Assembly: GCF_041820985.1 (NCBI RefSeq)
Contig: NZ_JBGUAU010000017.1
Coordinates: 1-64,000 of the forward strand
DNA length: 64,000 nt
Reading direction: 5' to 3'
Source of the DNA: Evansella sp041820985
Lineage (GTDB): Bacteria; Bacillota; Bacilli; Bacillales; Salisediminibacteriaceae
The notes beneath the pieces were generated by a model. The model was not told the origin of the DNA. It saw only the letters and a list, made by a program, of their open reading frames with translations, and searched no databases. The translations under genes and the position numbers were made by a program. Shown here one piece after another: positions 1-8,225 of this stretch (positions are counted from its first letter, which is position 1; every line of letters begins with the position of its first letter).

Positions 1-72
1 TTTAGACCTTTCACTCTCTATTTTTTCTATATTATATATTTCAACAGACCATAATTGATCGAAAAATCCAAC

Positions 73-1362
73 CTAAGATCCCGCAATAAATTCAAACGCC
101 TTCTCCGCTGCTGCTATCGTTTTATCCATGTCTTCATCTGTGTGCTTCGTTGATAAGAACATACCTTCAAACTGTGAAGGTGGAAGAGAGATTCCTTGCT
201 CTAGCATCTTCTTAAAGTACGTTGCAAACATGTCCAAATCAGAAGAAGCTGCCTTCTCATAGTTTGTTACCTTCTCATTTGTAAAGAAGAACCCCACCAT
301 GGATCCAGCACGACTAATAGAATGAGGAATATTATGCTTGGCTGCAGCTTCTGCTAAACCATCAGCTAACCGTTTTCCTAAACGATCAAACTCCTCATAG
401 CTTTCCGGAGTTAATTGGCTCAACGTTTCGTATCCTGCTGTCATCGCTAACGGATTACCAGATAACGTTCCAGCCTGATAAATAGGGCCAGCTGGAGCAA
501 TTTGTTCCATGATTTCACGCTTCCCACCATAAGCACCAACAGGGAGACCTCCACCAATTACTTTTCCTAAACAAGTTAAGTCAGGTGTCACTCCCAATTC
601 CCCTTGAGCACATTGGTAACCTACACGAAAGCCAGTCATTACCTCGTCCAATATCATTAACGAACCATGATCTTCCGTCATTTTACGAACTCCCTCTAAA
701 AATCCAGGTTCTGGTAAAACAACACCCATGTTTCCTGCAACTGGCTCAAGAATAACAGCTGCGATATCATCTCCATACGAATCAAACGCTAACTGTAAGC
801 TTTCCAAGTCATTATAAGGAACAGTTAACGTATTTTGAGCAACAGATTCGGGTACTCCCGGACTATCGGGAAGACCTAAAGTAGCCACTCCAGATCCAGC
901 TTTAATGAGAAGTGAATCCCCATGTCCATGATAACAGCCTTCAAACTTTACAATCTTATTTCTTCCGGTAAAACCACGAGCTAAACGTAGGGCACTCATC
1001 GTTGCTTCCGTTCCTGAGTTAACCATACGTACTACCTCAATAGACGGTACACGTTCAATCACAAGTTCCGCTAATTTTGTTTCTAGCTCACTTGGTGCTC
1101 CAAAGCTTGTACCTTTTTCTGTAGCAGCCTTTAACGCTTCTACTACTTGGTCATCAGCATGTCCTAATACAAGGGGGCCCCAAGAAAGTACATAGTCAAT
1201 ATATTCATTTCCATCAATGTCCCAAATGTGAGCTCCTTTTCCTCGCTCCATAAAAACTGGATCCATTTTTACGGATTTAAAAGCGCGGACTGGACTGTTT
1301 ACTCCACCAGGCATTACTTTTTTTGCTTGTTCAAATGCTTTTGTTGATTTTTCCCATGTCAT
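73..1362 (-). CDS. hemL: Glutamate-1-semialdehyde 2,1-aminomutase
   Basis: PLP enzyme that converts glutamate-1-semialdehyde to 5-aminolevulinate, the second step of the C5 heme pathway, in the cytosol. The 429-residue product has the class III aminotransferase fold; Asp239 in LDEV and the PLP lysine, about Lys267 in LGKVIGGGLPVG, are both visible, as is the conserved NSGTEA motif near residue 115. Length equals the family norm. It is the last gene of the hemA-hemX-hemC-hemD-hemB-hemL series, separated from hemB by a 190-nt spacer carrying a repeat-A copy, which could weaken operon coupling. No convincing terminator is visible in the 72 bases left after its stop. Identification is secure. Confidence 0.97.
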   Translation of the reverse strand: MTWEKSTKAFEQAKKVMPGGVNSPVRAFKSVKMDPVFMERGKGAHIWDIDGNEYIDYVLSWGPLVLGHADDQVVEALKAATEKGTSFGAPSELETKLAELVIERVPSIEVVRMVNSGTEATMSALRLARGFTGRNKIVKFEGCYHGHGDSLLIKAGSGVATLGLPDSPGVPESVAQNTLTVPYNDLESLQLAFDSYGDDIAAVILEPVAGNMGVVLPEPGFLEGVRKMTEDHGSLMILDEVMTGFRVGYQCAQGELGVTPDLTCLGKVIGGGLPVGAYGGKREIMEQIAPAGPIYQAGTLSGNPLAMTAGYETLSQLTPESYEEFDRLGKRLADGLAEAAAKHNIPHSISRAGSMVGFFFTNEKVTNYEKAASSDLDMFATYFKKMLEQGISLPPSQFEGMFLSTKHTDEDMDKTIAAAEKAFEFIAGS

Positions 1363-1407
1363 CTAAATTAAACCACCTTTCAACAAAATGATTTCTATTA
1401 TTATGTC

Positions 1408-1520
1408 TCCCCTGAAAATAGGTGTATCAGAATGTCTAGAAATACTAACTTTGTTGGTTTGTATTCCATTCGCTTCTGTCCACTCCTTTCCTGTGGGAAG
1501 TTGCTGAGCCTCCTCAAACG
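1408..1520 (+). repeat. Dispersed repeat family A, copy 1 (hemB-hemL spacer)
   Basis: Begins with CCCTGAAAATA and continues to the blocks ACTAACTTTGTTGGTTTGTA and TTCCATTCGCT, then TCCACTCCTTTCCTGTGGG. The same blocks in the same order recur at about 10.75, 17.75, 31.5 (reverse), 45.5, 45.8 and 50.9 kb (reverse). Non-coding. Truncated compared with the roughly 200-bp copies. Confidence 0.85.
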
Positions 1521-1554
1521 CAAGCACACAATCATTCATTTCATCAATACGTAC

Positions 1555-2529
1555 CTACTTTTCCTCCAACCATCTTGCTACGTCTTTAGCAAAGTATGTT
1601 AAGATCAAATCAGCTCCTGCACGCTTCATGCTTACGAGTTTTTCTAATACGATTGATCTCTCATCAACCCAACCTTGTAATGCTGCAGCCTTTACCATGG
1701 AGTATTCTCCACTTACATTGTAGGCAACAACAGGTAACGGATAGCGATCCTTCACATCACGAATAATATCTAAATAAGATAACGCTGGCTTCACGATTAA
1801 GAAGTCTGCTCCTTCTTCAATATCTGATTCTGCTTCTCTAAGTGCCTCTAAACGATTTGCAGGATCCATTTGATATGTTTTTCTATCACCAAATTTCGGT
1901 GAGCTATGGGCAGCATCTCTGAACGGTCCGTAAAACGAAGAAGCATATTTCACTGCATAACTCATCACAGGAATATCTTCAAATCCTGCTTCATCTAACC
2001 CTTGACGAATCGCTGCTACAAATCCATCCATCATATTAGAAGGCGCAATAATATCAGCTCCCGCTTCCGCCTGCGATACAGCAGTTTTCGCTAATAAAAC
2101 GAGGGTCTCATCGTTTTGGACATACCCATCCTCAATCACACCACAGTGCCCATGATCGGTAAATTGGCATAGACACGTATCAGCAATCACCGTTAATTCC
2201 GGATGATTTCCCTTAATTTGACGAATGGCCCGCTGGACAATTCCTTCCGTATCATACGCACAGGAACCAACATCATCTTTTTCAGAAGGAATTCCGAACA
2301 CGATAATCGATGGGATACCTAAACCAACAACTTCTTCCACTTCGCGATCTACTAGATCAAGAGACCATTGGTAAACACCAGGCATGGATGGAATCTCATT
2401 CTGGATATTTTCTCCCTCTTTCACAAAAATAGGATAAATCAAATCTTCCTTATGTAAATGCGTTTCTCGAACCATATTACGAATTCCTGCTGTTCTACGC
2501 AATCGACGATGACGTCTAAATTGAACCAT
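1555..2529 (-). CDS. hemB: Delta-aminolevulinic acid dehydratase (porphobilinogen synthase)
   Basis: Condenses two 5-aminolevulinate molecules to porphobilinogen. The two active-site lysines appear in SYAVKYAS (about Lys194) and FLIVKPA (about Lys247), and the zinc-type cysteine cluster CLCQFTDHGHC lies at about 119-129. The ATG at 2529 is chosen because GGGAGGT lies 8 nt upstream; a longer reading from an upstream TTG would start inside that SD. This gives 324 residues, the usual length in Bacillus. It follows hemD with an 18-nt gap, so the two are certainly cotranscribed. Confidence 0.97.
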   Translation of the reverse strand: MVQFRRHRRLRRTAGIRNMVRETHLHKEDLIYPIFVKEGENIQNEIPSMPGVYQWSLDLVDREVEEVVGLGIPSIIVFGIPSEKDDVGSCAYDTEGIVQRAIRQIKGNHPELTVIADTCLCQFTDHGHCGVIEDGYVQNDETLVLLAKTAVSQAEAGADIIAPSNMMDGFVAAIRQGLDEAGFEDIPVMSYAVKYASSFYGPFRDAAHSSPKFGDRKTYQMDPANRLEALREAESDIEEGADFLIVKPALSYLDIIRDVKDRYPLPVVAYNVSGEYSMVKAAALQGWVDERSIVLEKLVSMKRAGADLILTYFAKDVARWLEEK

Positions 2530-2547
2530 TTTTATACCTCCCAAACA

Positions 2548-3321
2548 CTATTTTTCACTAAGTGTAGTAATAATTTCTTTCACCATATGTTGTATCGTAA
2601 ATGTCTTAGGAGCAATAATGTTATCTACCCCATATTTCTGTAAAGCATTTTTTGTAATATCCCCAATAACTGCAAATTGAACAGATCCAAGCTCGACCTC
2701 TTTCCCTAATTGCGAAAAAAAGGAATGAACTGTGGATGGACTAGTAAATGTTATGACATCAAGATGATTCCTAGATAATACTTCTCGTAGCCGCTTTTTA
2801 TCATCCATTTCATAATTTGTTTCATACAACACCGGGTCAGCAATGGTAATGTTTCTACCTCTTAATCGACTAACAATAGCGTCTCTCGCCAAATTGCTGC
2901 GAGGAAAAAGCACCCTTTCTTCTCCTTGCAACTTCGATAGCAAGTCATCTGCCAAATGTTCCCCATCGTACACACTAGGAACTAAATGAGGAAGAACACC
3001 GTACGACTCCAGCTTTTTGACTGTTTTTTCCCCAACAGCTGCAACCTTCATCCTAGCAAACAAAACACGGTCGATTCCTTCTTCCTCTATTAAGTCAAAG
3101 AAAAACTGAACAGTATTAGCGCTAGTAAAAATAATCCAATCATAATCCTCTATATTATGTAATGCATCTATCATCGGATGCAAATCCTCTGTTCGTTTCA
3201 TAGAAATGAGGGGAAGTTCTAACACACTTCCCCCATAACTTTCTAGAAGCGAAGTAAGAGGGGCAGCTTGATGCGCTGCTCTCGTATTTAAAATACGAAC
3301 ACCTTGAAGTGGAAAATCCAT
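2548..3321 (-). CDS. hemD: Uroporphyrinogen-III synthase
   Basis: Closes and isomerises hydroxymethylbilane to uroporphyrinogen III. The 257-residue sequence is weakly conserved, as is normal for HemD, but shows the two-lobed pattern with IIFTSANTVQFFF near residue 80 and ITFTSPSTVHSFF near residue 205. The assignment rests mainly on this pair of TS motifs and on the place between hemC and hemB. The 55-nt gap to hemC contains a fragment of repeat family B. Confidence 0.93.
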   Translation of the reverse strand: MDFPLQGVRILNTRAAHQAAPLTSLLESYGGSVLELPLISMKRTEDLHPMIDALHNIEDYDWIIFTSANTVQFFFDLIEEEGIDRVLFARMKVAAVGEKTVKKLESYGVLPHLVPSVYDGEHLADDLLSKLQGEERVLFPRSNLARDAIVSRLRGRNITIADPVLYETNYEMDDKKRLREVLSRNHLDVITFTSPSTVHSFFSQLGKEVELGSVQFAVIGDITKNALQKYGVDNIIAPKTFTIQHMVKEIITTLSEK

Positions 3322-3343
3322 GTAATCACTTCCTTAAACTTAA

Positions 3344-3372
3344 ACGAAAAGCGCAAGGCGCCCCCATTCTTG
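3344..3372 (+). repeat. Dispersed repeat family B, fragment (hemC-hemD spacer)
   Basis: The sequence GAAAAGCGCAAGGCGCC matches the left end of the longer family B copy at 42.7 kb exactly. Only about 29 bp remain here, overlapping the short space between the hemC stop and the hemD start. Confidence 0.6.
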
Positions 3373-3376
3373 TTTT

Positions 3377-4312
3377 CTACAAACCAAGATCTTCCTTCAC
3401 TTTATCCAACACTTCTTTTGCTCCTTGATTCAAGACTTTCGTAGCAACTTCCTTACCAATCGCCACAGGATCAGATCCTACCATTTTTTCACGGAAAATC
3501 TGCTTACCATCAGGAGATCCAACAAGAGCCGTCAACGAAACTTTACCATTCTCTAATAACGTAGCATATCCCGCAATAGGTACTTGGCAGCCCCCCTCCA
3601 CAGTATGAAGGAAAGACCGTTCCGCAGTTACGGTACGTTCTGTATCAGGATCATTGATTTTACTCAACAACTCTAGTAAGTCAGTATCATCCGCGCGACA
3701 CTCAATACCTAACGCACCTTGCCCAACCGCAGGTAAGCAAACCTCAGGCTCAAGAAATTCCGTCACGATATCATTATTCGTCCAGCCAACACGTTCCAAG
3801 CCAGCAGCAGCTAAAATAATCGCATCATAATCCTCTTCACGACACTTTTTTAAACGCGTATCAATATTCCCACGAATCCATTTAATCTCCAAATCAGGAC
3901 GCTTCGCAAGCACCTGAGCAGAACGACGAAGACTACTAGTTCCCACAACAGAACCAGCAGGAAGCTCCATCAACTTCTCCCCACTATTAGAGATGAACGC
4001 ATCACGAGGGTCCACTCGCTTCGGAACAGCACCAATCGTTAAACCATCAGCCATCTCCGCAGGCAAATCCTTCATACTATGAACCGCAATATCAATCTCC
4101 CCATCATACATCGCCTTCTCAATCTCTTTCACAAATAACCCCTTACCACCAACTTTAGATAACATCACATCTAAAATTTTGTCACCCTTCGTTACAATCT
4201 CCTTAATCTCAAACTCATAAGGAAGCCCTTGAGCCTTCAACTGCTCAATAACCCACTTTGTTTGTGTCATAGCCAAATTACTTTTTCTCGAACCAACAAC
4301 AATTTTTCTCAT
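3377..4312 (-). CDS. hemC: Porphobilinogen deaminase (hydroxymethylbilane synthase)
   Basis: Polymerises four porphobilinogens to hydroxymethylbilane. The dipyrromethane-attaching cysteine is in GGCQVP at about residue 242; the catalytic aspartate is in HSMKDLPA near residue 82; GTSSLRRSAQ and RGNIDTRL bind the tetrapyrrole chain. The ATG at 4312 is preferred over an upstream start because GGAGGG precedes it and the product (311 aa, beginning MRKIVVGSRKSNLA) then fits the family. Operon member between hemX and hemD. Confidence 0.97.
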   Translation of the reverse strand: MRKIVVGSRKSNLAMTQTKWVIEQLKAQGLPYEFEIKEIVTKGDKILDVMLSKVGGKGLFVKEIEKAMYDGEIDIAVHSMKDLPAEMADGLTIGAVPKRVDPRDAFISNSGEKLMELPAGSVVGTSSLRRSAQVLAKRPDLEIKWIRGNIDTRLKKCREEDYDAIILAAAGLERVGWTNNDIVTEFLEPEVCLPAVGQGALGIECRADDTDLLELLSKINDPDTERTVTAERSFLHTVEGGCQVPIAGYATLLENGKVSLTALVGSPDGKQIFREKMVGSDPVAIGKEVATKVLNQGAKEVLDKVKEDLGL

Positions 4313-4434
4313 AATACCCTCCAAATACCTCGTGGAATGCAACCTTTTTTTCGAAAAACAGAGTAGTTACATCCTCTATCAGTAATGTGCTAATCTAGAT
4401 TTTCTTAAGCAAACCCTTCTTCCTCTGTTTTCTA

Positions 4435-5253
4435 TTACCACATATGAAAATCGGAAAAAGAACTAGATAAAAAATAATTAATTAATAATACAAGAAAGCC
4501 AGCCACATTTAGTAATGCTAGTGTATAGCCTCGTCTTTTTTTTACAACCCACTGAAACAAATATATACCATACACGAGTAATACTAAAAATGATGTAAGA
4601 ACTTTTGGATCTAGCCATGGAATCATCCCAAATTTCACCCATGACCATACTATACCTAATATAATACCTAAAAGCATAAGTGGAAAACCAATCTGAGTAA
4701 ACAGATAGGAAAATCGCTCTAAACGATCTAGATTTCCGATTCGCCCCATTCTTTTTCCCCAACGCTTCTTCTTTAGCATTTGGTGTTGTAGAGTGTATAG
4801 AAAGGAAAATGCAAAGGAAAGAGTAAACGTTCCGTAGGATAAAAGAAGGATGACTACATGAATAACTAGCAGTTCCATTATAATGATTTCCGTTAGTTGA
4901 GGAGACACATCACCAGCTGGGGTGGATAAACTAATGGCCATAATGGCAAAACCTATAAGATTTACAAATAAAACTAAAAACTCCACACGATAAAGTCTAC
5001 TTATTATTAATGAGAAGGTTACTAATATCCATGAATATAATATCATACCTTCGAAGGTTGTCATAACAGGTAGACGGTTATATTCTATCGTTCGAATTAT
5101 AATAAAAATAACTTGAAGCACCCAGACAATAGAAAGCAACCAGAAGGCAATTCGATTTACCTTCTGGTTGTTTTGTATGAAATCAATAAAATACCCTAGT
5201 ACGCTCAATGCGTATATGACAATTATTATAAGATATAAAATATGAATGAACAT
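4435..5253 (-). CDS. hemX: HemX, integral membrane cytochrome c assembly-like protein
   Basis: A polytopic membrane protein of 272 residues with about eight hydrophobic segments, of the CcsA/CcmC-like family. In B. subtilis HemX lowers the amount of HemA and so negatively affects heme synthesis. What can be seen is the high hydrophobicity, the short cytoplasmic basic loop (QMLKKKRWGKRMGR near residue 160) and the position directly after hemA, 17 nt away. The function is transferred from the family and operon position; no catalytic residue is evident. Confidence 0.9.
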   Translation of the reverse strand: MFIHILYLIIIVIYALSVLGYFIDFIQNNQKVNRIAFWLLSIVWVLQVIFIIIRTIEYNRLPVMTTFEGMILYSWILVTFSLIISRLYRVEFLVLFVNLIGFAIMAISLSTPAGDVSPQLTEIIIMELLVIHVVILLLSYGTFTLSFAFSFLYTLQHQMLKKKRWGKRMGRIGNLDRLERFSYLFTQIGFPLMLLGIILGIVWSWVKFGMIPWLDPKVLTSFLVLLVYGIYLFQWVVKKRRGYTLALLNVAGFLVLLINYFLSSSFSDFHMW

Positions 5254-5270
5254 TATCGTATTCCCCTCTT

Positions 5271-6662
5271 TTATATAGAGCGGGCGACTGCCTCTTTCTT
5301 CTTAAAAGCTACTTTGGCTTTTCGTTTTTGTAGATTCCATTCTCTTTCTGCTTTATTAATTTGTATTCCGTAAGATGGAATACGGCCTTGGGCTTCCATT
5401 TCCTTCTCTAATGCAAACACTTTCGTAATAAATTGTAAAAGCTCTTCTGAGTTTTGATCCTCAGGGAGTTCCTTCACTGCAGATATTGGGTCTCGTAATA
5501 ATTGGTTTACGATACTTTTCATATGTTTACGAATAAGTTTCACTTCTCTATCTGATAAATCTGTAAGCTTTCTTTGCAAACTTTCCATAGCATCCTCTTG
5601 AACTGACATTGCTTTCGTACGAAGTGCCGTAATAACCGGAACCACTCCGAGAGTATCAATCCAGCGACTAAAATGGATTAACTCTTCTTCAATCATCAAT
5701 TCTATTTTTTCTGCTTCTCTTCTTCTCTCTGCTAAATTCGCAGCAACAATGCCTTGTAAATCATCGATATCATATAAATAGACGTTATCTATTTCAGCTA
5801 AAGCAGGATCTAAATCTCGTGGAACGGCAATATCAACCAAAAATAATGGTCGACCTTTTCGTTTCTTCGCTAACTTCTCTACAGCGTCCTTCGTAACAAC
5901 ATAGTTTCTTGAACCCGTGGAGCTAATTAAAATATCCGTAGATATAATGGAAGACTCCATTTCTTCCATCCCTATTGCACTGCCACTAAACTTTCTAGCT
6001 AGGTCTTCCGCTTTCTCTTTCGTACGATTCATCACCGTAATATCATTTACCCCATTTGATGACAGATGCTTCGCAGTTAATTCACTCATTTTTCCAGCAC
6101 CTAAAATAAGTACTTTCTTATCAGTGAAATCACCAAAGATTTTTTTCCCTAACTCCACTGCTGCATAACTAACAGAAACGGCATTTTCACCAATGGTCGT
6201 TTCTGAGTGTGCACGTTTTGCTAATGTGATAGCTTGCTTAAATAATTCATTAAATAATGTTCCCGTCGTGCCATTTTCTTGCGCTTTCATAAAGCTTTCA
6301 CGTACTTGGCCCAATATTTGTGTTTCACCTAGCACCATGGAATCTAACCCACAGGAAACGCGGTATAAATGCTCAATAGCATGCTCATCCTCGCGAATAT
6401 CAAGATACCGAGCAAACTCTTCTTTAGGAATGTTAAACCATTCAGATAAAAATACTTTTGTATAATAACGTCCAGTATGCAGCTGATCTGCTACGACGTA
6501 TAATTCTGTACGATTACAGGTAGAGATAATTACGCATTCTAGCACGCTTTTTGATTGTCGGAGCTTTGTTAAAGCATGATCCAAATCGTCCTGAAAGGTA
6601 AATTTTTCTCGTATTTCAACTGGAGTTGTTTTATAATTCAAACTAGTTACCAGGATATGCAT
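5271..6662 (-). CDS. hemA: Glutamyl-tRNA reductase
   Basis: Reduces glutamyl-tRNA to glutamate-1-semialdehyde, the committed step of heme synthesis. The thioester cysteine is Cys49 in STCNRTELY; LDSMVLGETQILGQV follows near residue 110, and the NADPH-binding LGAGKMS motif near 190. A C-terminal dimerisation helix region is present. The tail after about residue 430 is lysine-rich. The SD GGGGGTGAAGG lies 7 nt before the ATG. First gene of the heme operon; a promoter and an inverted repeat lie upstream. Confidence 0.97.
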   Translation of the reverse strand: MHILVTSLNYKTTPVEIREKFTFQDDLDHALTKLRQSKSVLECVIISTCNRTELYVVADQLHTGRYYTKVFLSEWFNIPKEEFARYLDIREDEHAIEHLYRVSCGLDSMVLGETQILGQVRESFMKAQENGTTGTLFNELFKQAITLAKRAHSETTIGENAVSVSYAAVELGKKIFGDFTDKKVLILGAGKMSELTAKHLSSNGVNDITVMNRTKEKAEDLARKFSGSAIGMEEMESSIISTDILISSTGSRNYVVTKDAVEKLAKKRKGRPLFLVDIAVPRDLDPALAEIDNVYLYDIDDLQGIVAANLAERRREAEKIELMIEEELIHFSRWIDTLGVVPVITALRTKAMSVQEDAMESLQRKLTDLSDREVKLIRKHMKSIVNQLLRDPISAVKELPEDQNSEELLQFITKVFALEKEMEAQGRIPSYGIQINKAEREWNLQKRKAKVAFKKKEAVARSI

Positions 6663-6759
6663 GCCTTCACCCCCATGACTTTTACAAACAGTATCCTTGT
6701 TACCATATATTTCTAATAATTTATATTTAATAAGAATAATTCAAATTAACTCGTCTTAA

Positions 6760-6789
6760 ATTATAACATTTTTATTACAAAAGTCACAA
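6760..6789 (-). promoter_or_regulatory. Probable vegetative promoter of the hem operon
   Basis: Read on the minus strand: TTGTGA (6784-6789), an 18-nt spacer, then TATAAT (6760-6765), about 100 nt before the hemA start. The -35 element is one arm of an inverted repeat, TCACAAAA at 6784-6791 and TTTTGTGA at 6805-6812, which could be an operator. The rest of the 322-nt spacer between hemA and ysxD is AT-rich with no other clear signal. Confidence 0.65.
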
Positions 6790-6984
6790 AAAATGCTCAA
6801 GTTATTTTGTGAACTTTCTGTGACAACCTTGTTATTAATTAACATATATGTATGTAAATAGTGTTCTTGTTTTATTGTAACCATTCAGGAAATTTTTAGT
6901 ATTTTATTTTATTACTATTTTAGAACAAGGCTTAGTTAAGTGTTGTATTGATTTTTCACAGAGCCTAAAACAAAGGAGATTATC

Positions 6985-7470
6985 ATGAAAAGAAACAATG
7001 TTATACCAGGCATTATTTTAATTCTTGTAGGACTTTATTATCTATTAAAACAATTTCAAATTTCTATCCCATTTTCTGATAGTTTGTTTGCATGGCCATC
7101 CATTTTAGTTGCTATAGGGTTCGTTCTTGCTTTTCAAGGACATTCTAACCGGGACGACAATAAAATATTTTCCGGTACGATTTTGCTTGGTTTAGGAGTA
7201 TTTTTCCATGGAATTCACACGTTTCATTTGTGGAGCTATCATTGGGGATATATTACTCTGATTGTAAGCATTGCATTTTTTATGAAGCACTTTGTTACTA
7301 AGCGAGATGGAATCGTTCCGGGAATAATCCTACTTATTATATCTTTATTTGCACTCTATTCCTATCAAGTTACTACATGGATTCAAACGTTTTTCTCTAC
7401 ATTTGATACGTTTTGGCCAATCATCTTTATTGGTATTGGGGTTTATCTATTGTTTTTTCGAAGAAAGTAA
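6985..7470 (+). CDS. ysxD: Small polytopic membrane protein, LiaI/LiaF-type transmembrane domain (YsxD position)
   Basis: A 161-residue membrane protein with about five hydrophobic segments and short basic loops (GHSNRDDNK, KHFVTKRDG), ending in FRRK. The repeated 'PGIILILVGLYYLL' / 'PGIILLIISLFALY' pattern resembles the N-terminal half of LiaF-type proteins. AAAGGAG lies 7 nt before the ATG. It is one of few plus-strand genes and sits between hemA and ysxC, where B. subtilis has ysxD, of unknown function. Symbol given by position; function not known. Confidence 0.75.
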   Translation: MKRNNVIPGIILILVGLYYLLKQFQISIPFSDSLFAWPSILVAIGFVLAFQGHSNRDDNKIFSGTILLGLGVFFHGIHTFHLWSYHWGYITLIVSIAFFMKHFVTKRDGIVPGIILLIISLFALYSYQVTTWIQTFFSTFDTFWPIIFIGIGVYLLFFRRK

Positions 7471-7480
7471 GTTACCAAAG

Positions 7481-7530
7481 GCGCATGCCTAGACAACTTT
7501 CAAAGTCCAAAAATGTTATACTTTCTTACC
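7481..7530 (+). repeat. Dispersed repeat family B, fragment (after ysxD)
   Basis: Contains GCCTAGACAACTTTCAAAG, TCCAAAAATGTTATACTTTC, the right-hand end of family B, as at 42.8, 56.0 and 62.4 kb. It sits between the ysxD stop and the shared terminator. Confidence 0.6.
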
Positions 7531-7540
7531 ATTTAATAAA

Positions 7541-7623
7541 AAACCAGGGTTCTTAGTGTGGCAATAGAAGAAGGAAAGTCTACTTATTCCCTTTTTCTAA
7601 TGTGCACCCTAACACCCTGGTTT
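7541..7623. terminator. Large hairpin between converging ysxD and ysxC
   Basis: AAACCAGGGT at 7541-7550 pairs with ACCCTGGTTT at 7614-7623; further partial pairing (GGAA with TTCC) occurs inside. It lies between two genes that converge, so it may stop transcription from both sides. The T-tract is short on both strands. Confidence 0.6.
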
Positions 7624-7633
7624 CTTTATTTAC

Positions 7634-8224
7634 TTATTCACCAAATAGTAGTTTGCTCATTTCTCTCCAAGCTTTATCTTTACCAAGTCCTGTCTCGGAA
7701 GAAAATGCGACCATCGTATCACTAGGGTCCATGTTAAGCTCTTCTTTTATGATCTTCATATGCTTGTCCCATTTTCCCCTAGGTACTTTATCTGCTTTTG
7801 TAGTGATTATTAATACTGGATGTTTATGATGCTTTAACCATTCATACATCATAATGTCATCCTCCGAAGGTTTATGTCTGATATCAATTAATTGAACAAC
7901 TCCTTTTAGTTGTTCTCGTTCTTGGAAATACGTTTCCATCGTTCTGCCCCACGCTTCACGCTCTGATTTAGACACCTTCGCATAGCCGTACCCTGGAACG
8001 TCTACAAAATGAAATCGTTCGTTAATAAAATACCAATTTAACGTTTGTGTTTTTCCAGGGCGCTGGGATGTTCGAGCCAATCCTTTTCTAGCAAGAACTG
8101 TATTGATAAACGATGACTTTCCAACATTCGAACGACCTGATAGGGCCACTTCTGGGAAGGGCCCTTCAGGGAATTGATGTGGTTTCGCTGCACTTATGAT
8201 AATTTCTGCACTATTAATTTTCAT
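7634..8224 (-). CDS. ysxC: Ribosome biogenesis GTPase YsxC/EngB
   Basis: Essential GTPase needed for late assembly of the 50S subunit. The GTPase motifs are G1 GRSNVGKS near residue 30, G3 DVPGYG near 75 and G4 TKAD near 143, all in the expected order; 196 residues is the family length. It starts one base after the lonA stop (TGA-A-ATG), so it is translationally coupled to lonA as in B. subtilis. Confidence 0.97.
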   Translation of the reverse strand: MKINSAEIIISAAKPHQFPEGPFPEVALSGRSNVGKSSFINTVLARKGLARTSQRPGKTQTLNWYFINERFHFVDVPGYGYAKVSKSEREAWGRTMETYFQEREQLKGVVQLIDIRHKPSEDDIMMYEWLKHHKHPVLIITTKADKVPRGKWDKHMKIIKEELNMDPSDTMVAFSSETGLGKDKAWREMSKLLFGE

Positions 8225-8225
8225 T

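Noticed and set aside
4478..4762. A 94-codon ORF inside hemX
   Set aside because: Same strand, other frame, within a well-supported membrane protein gene.
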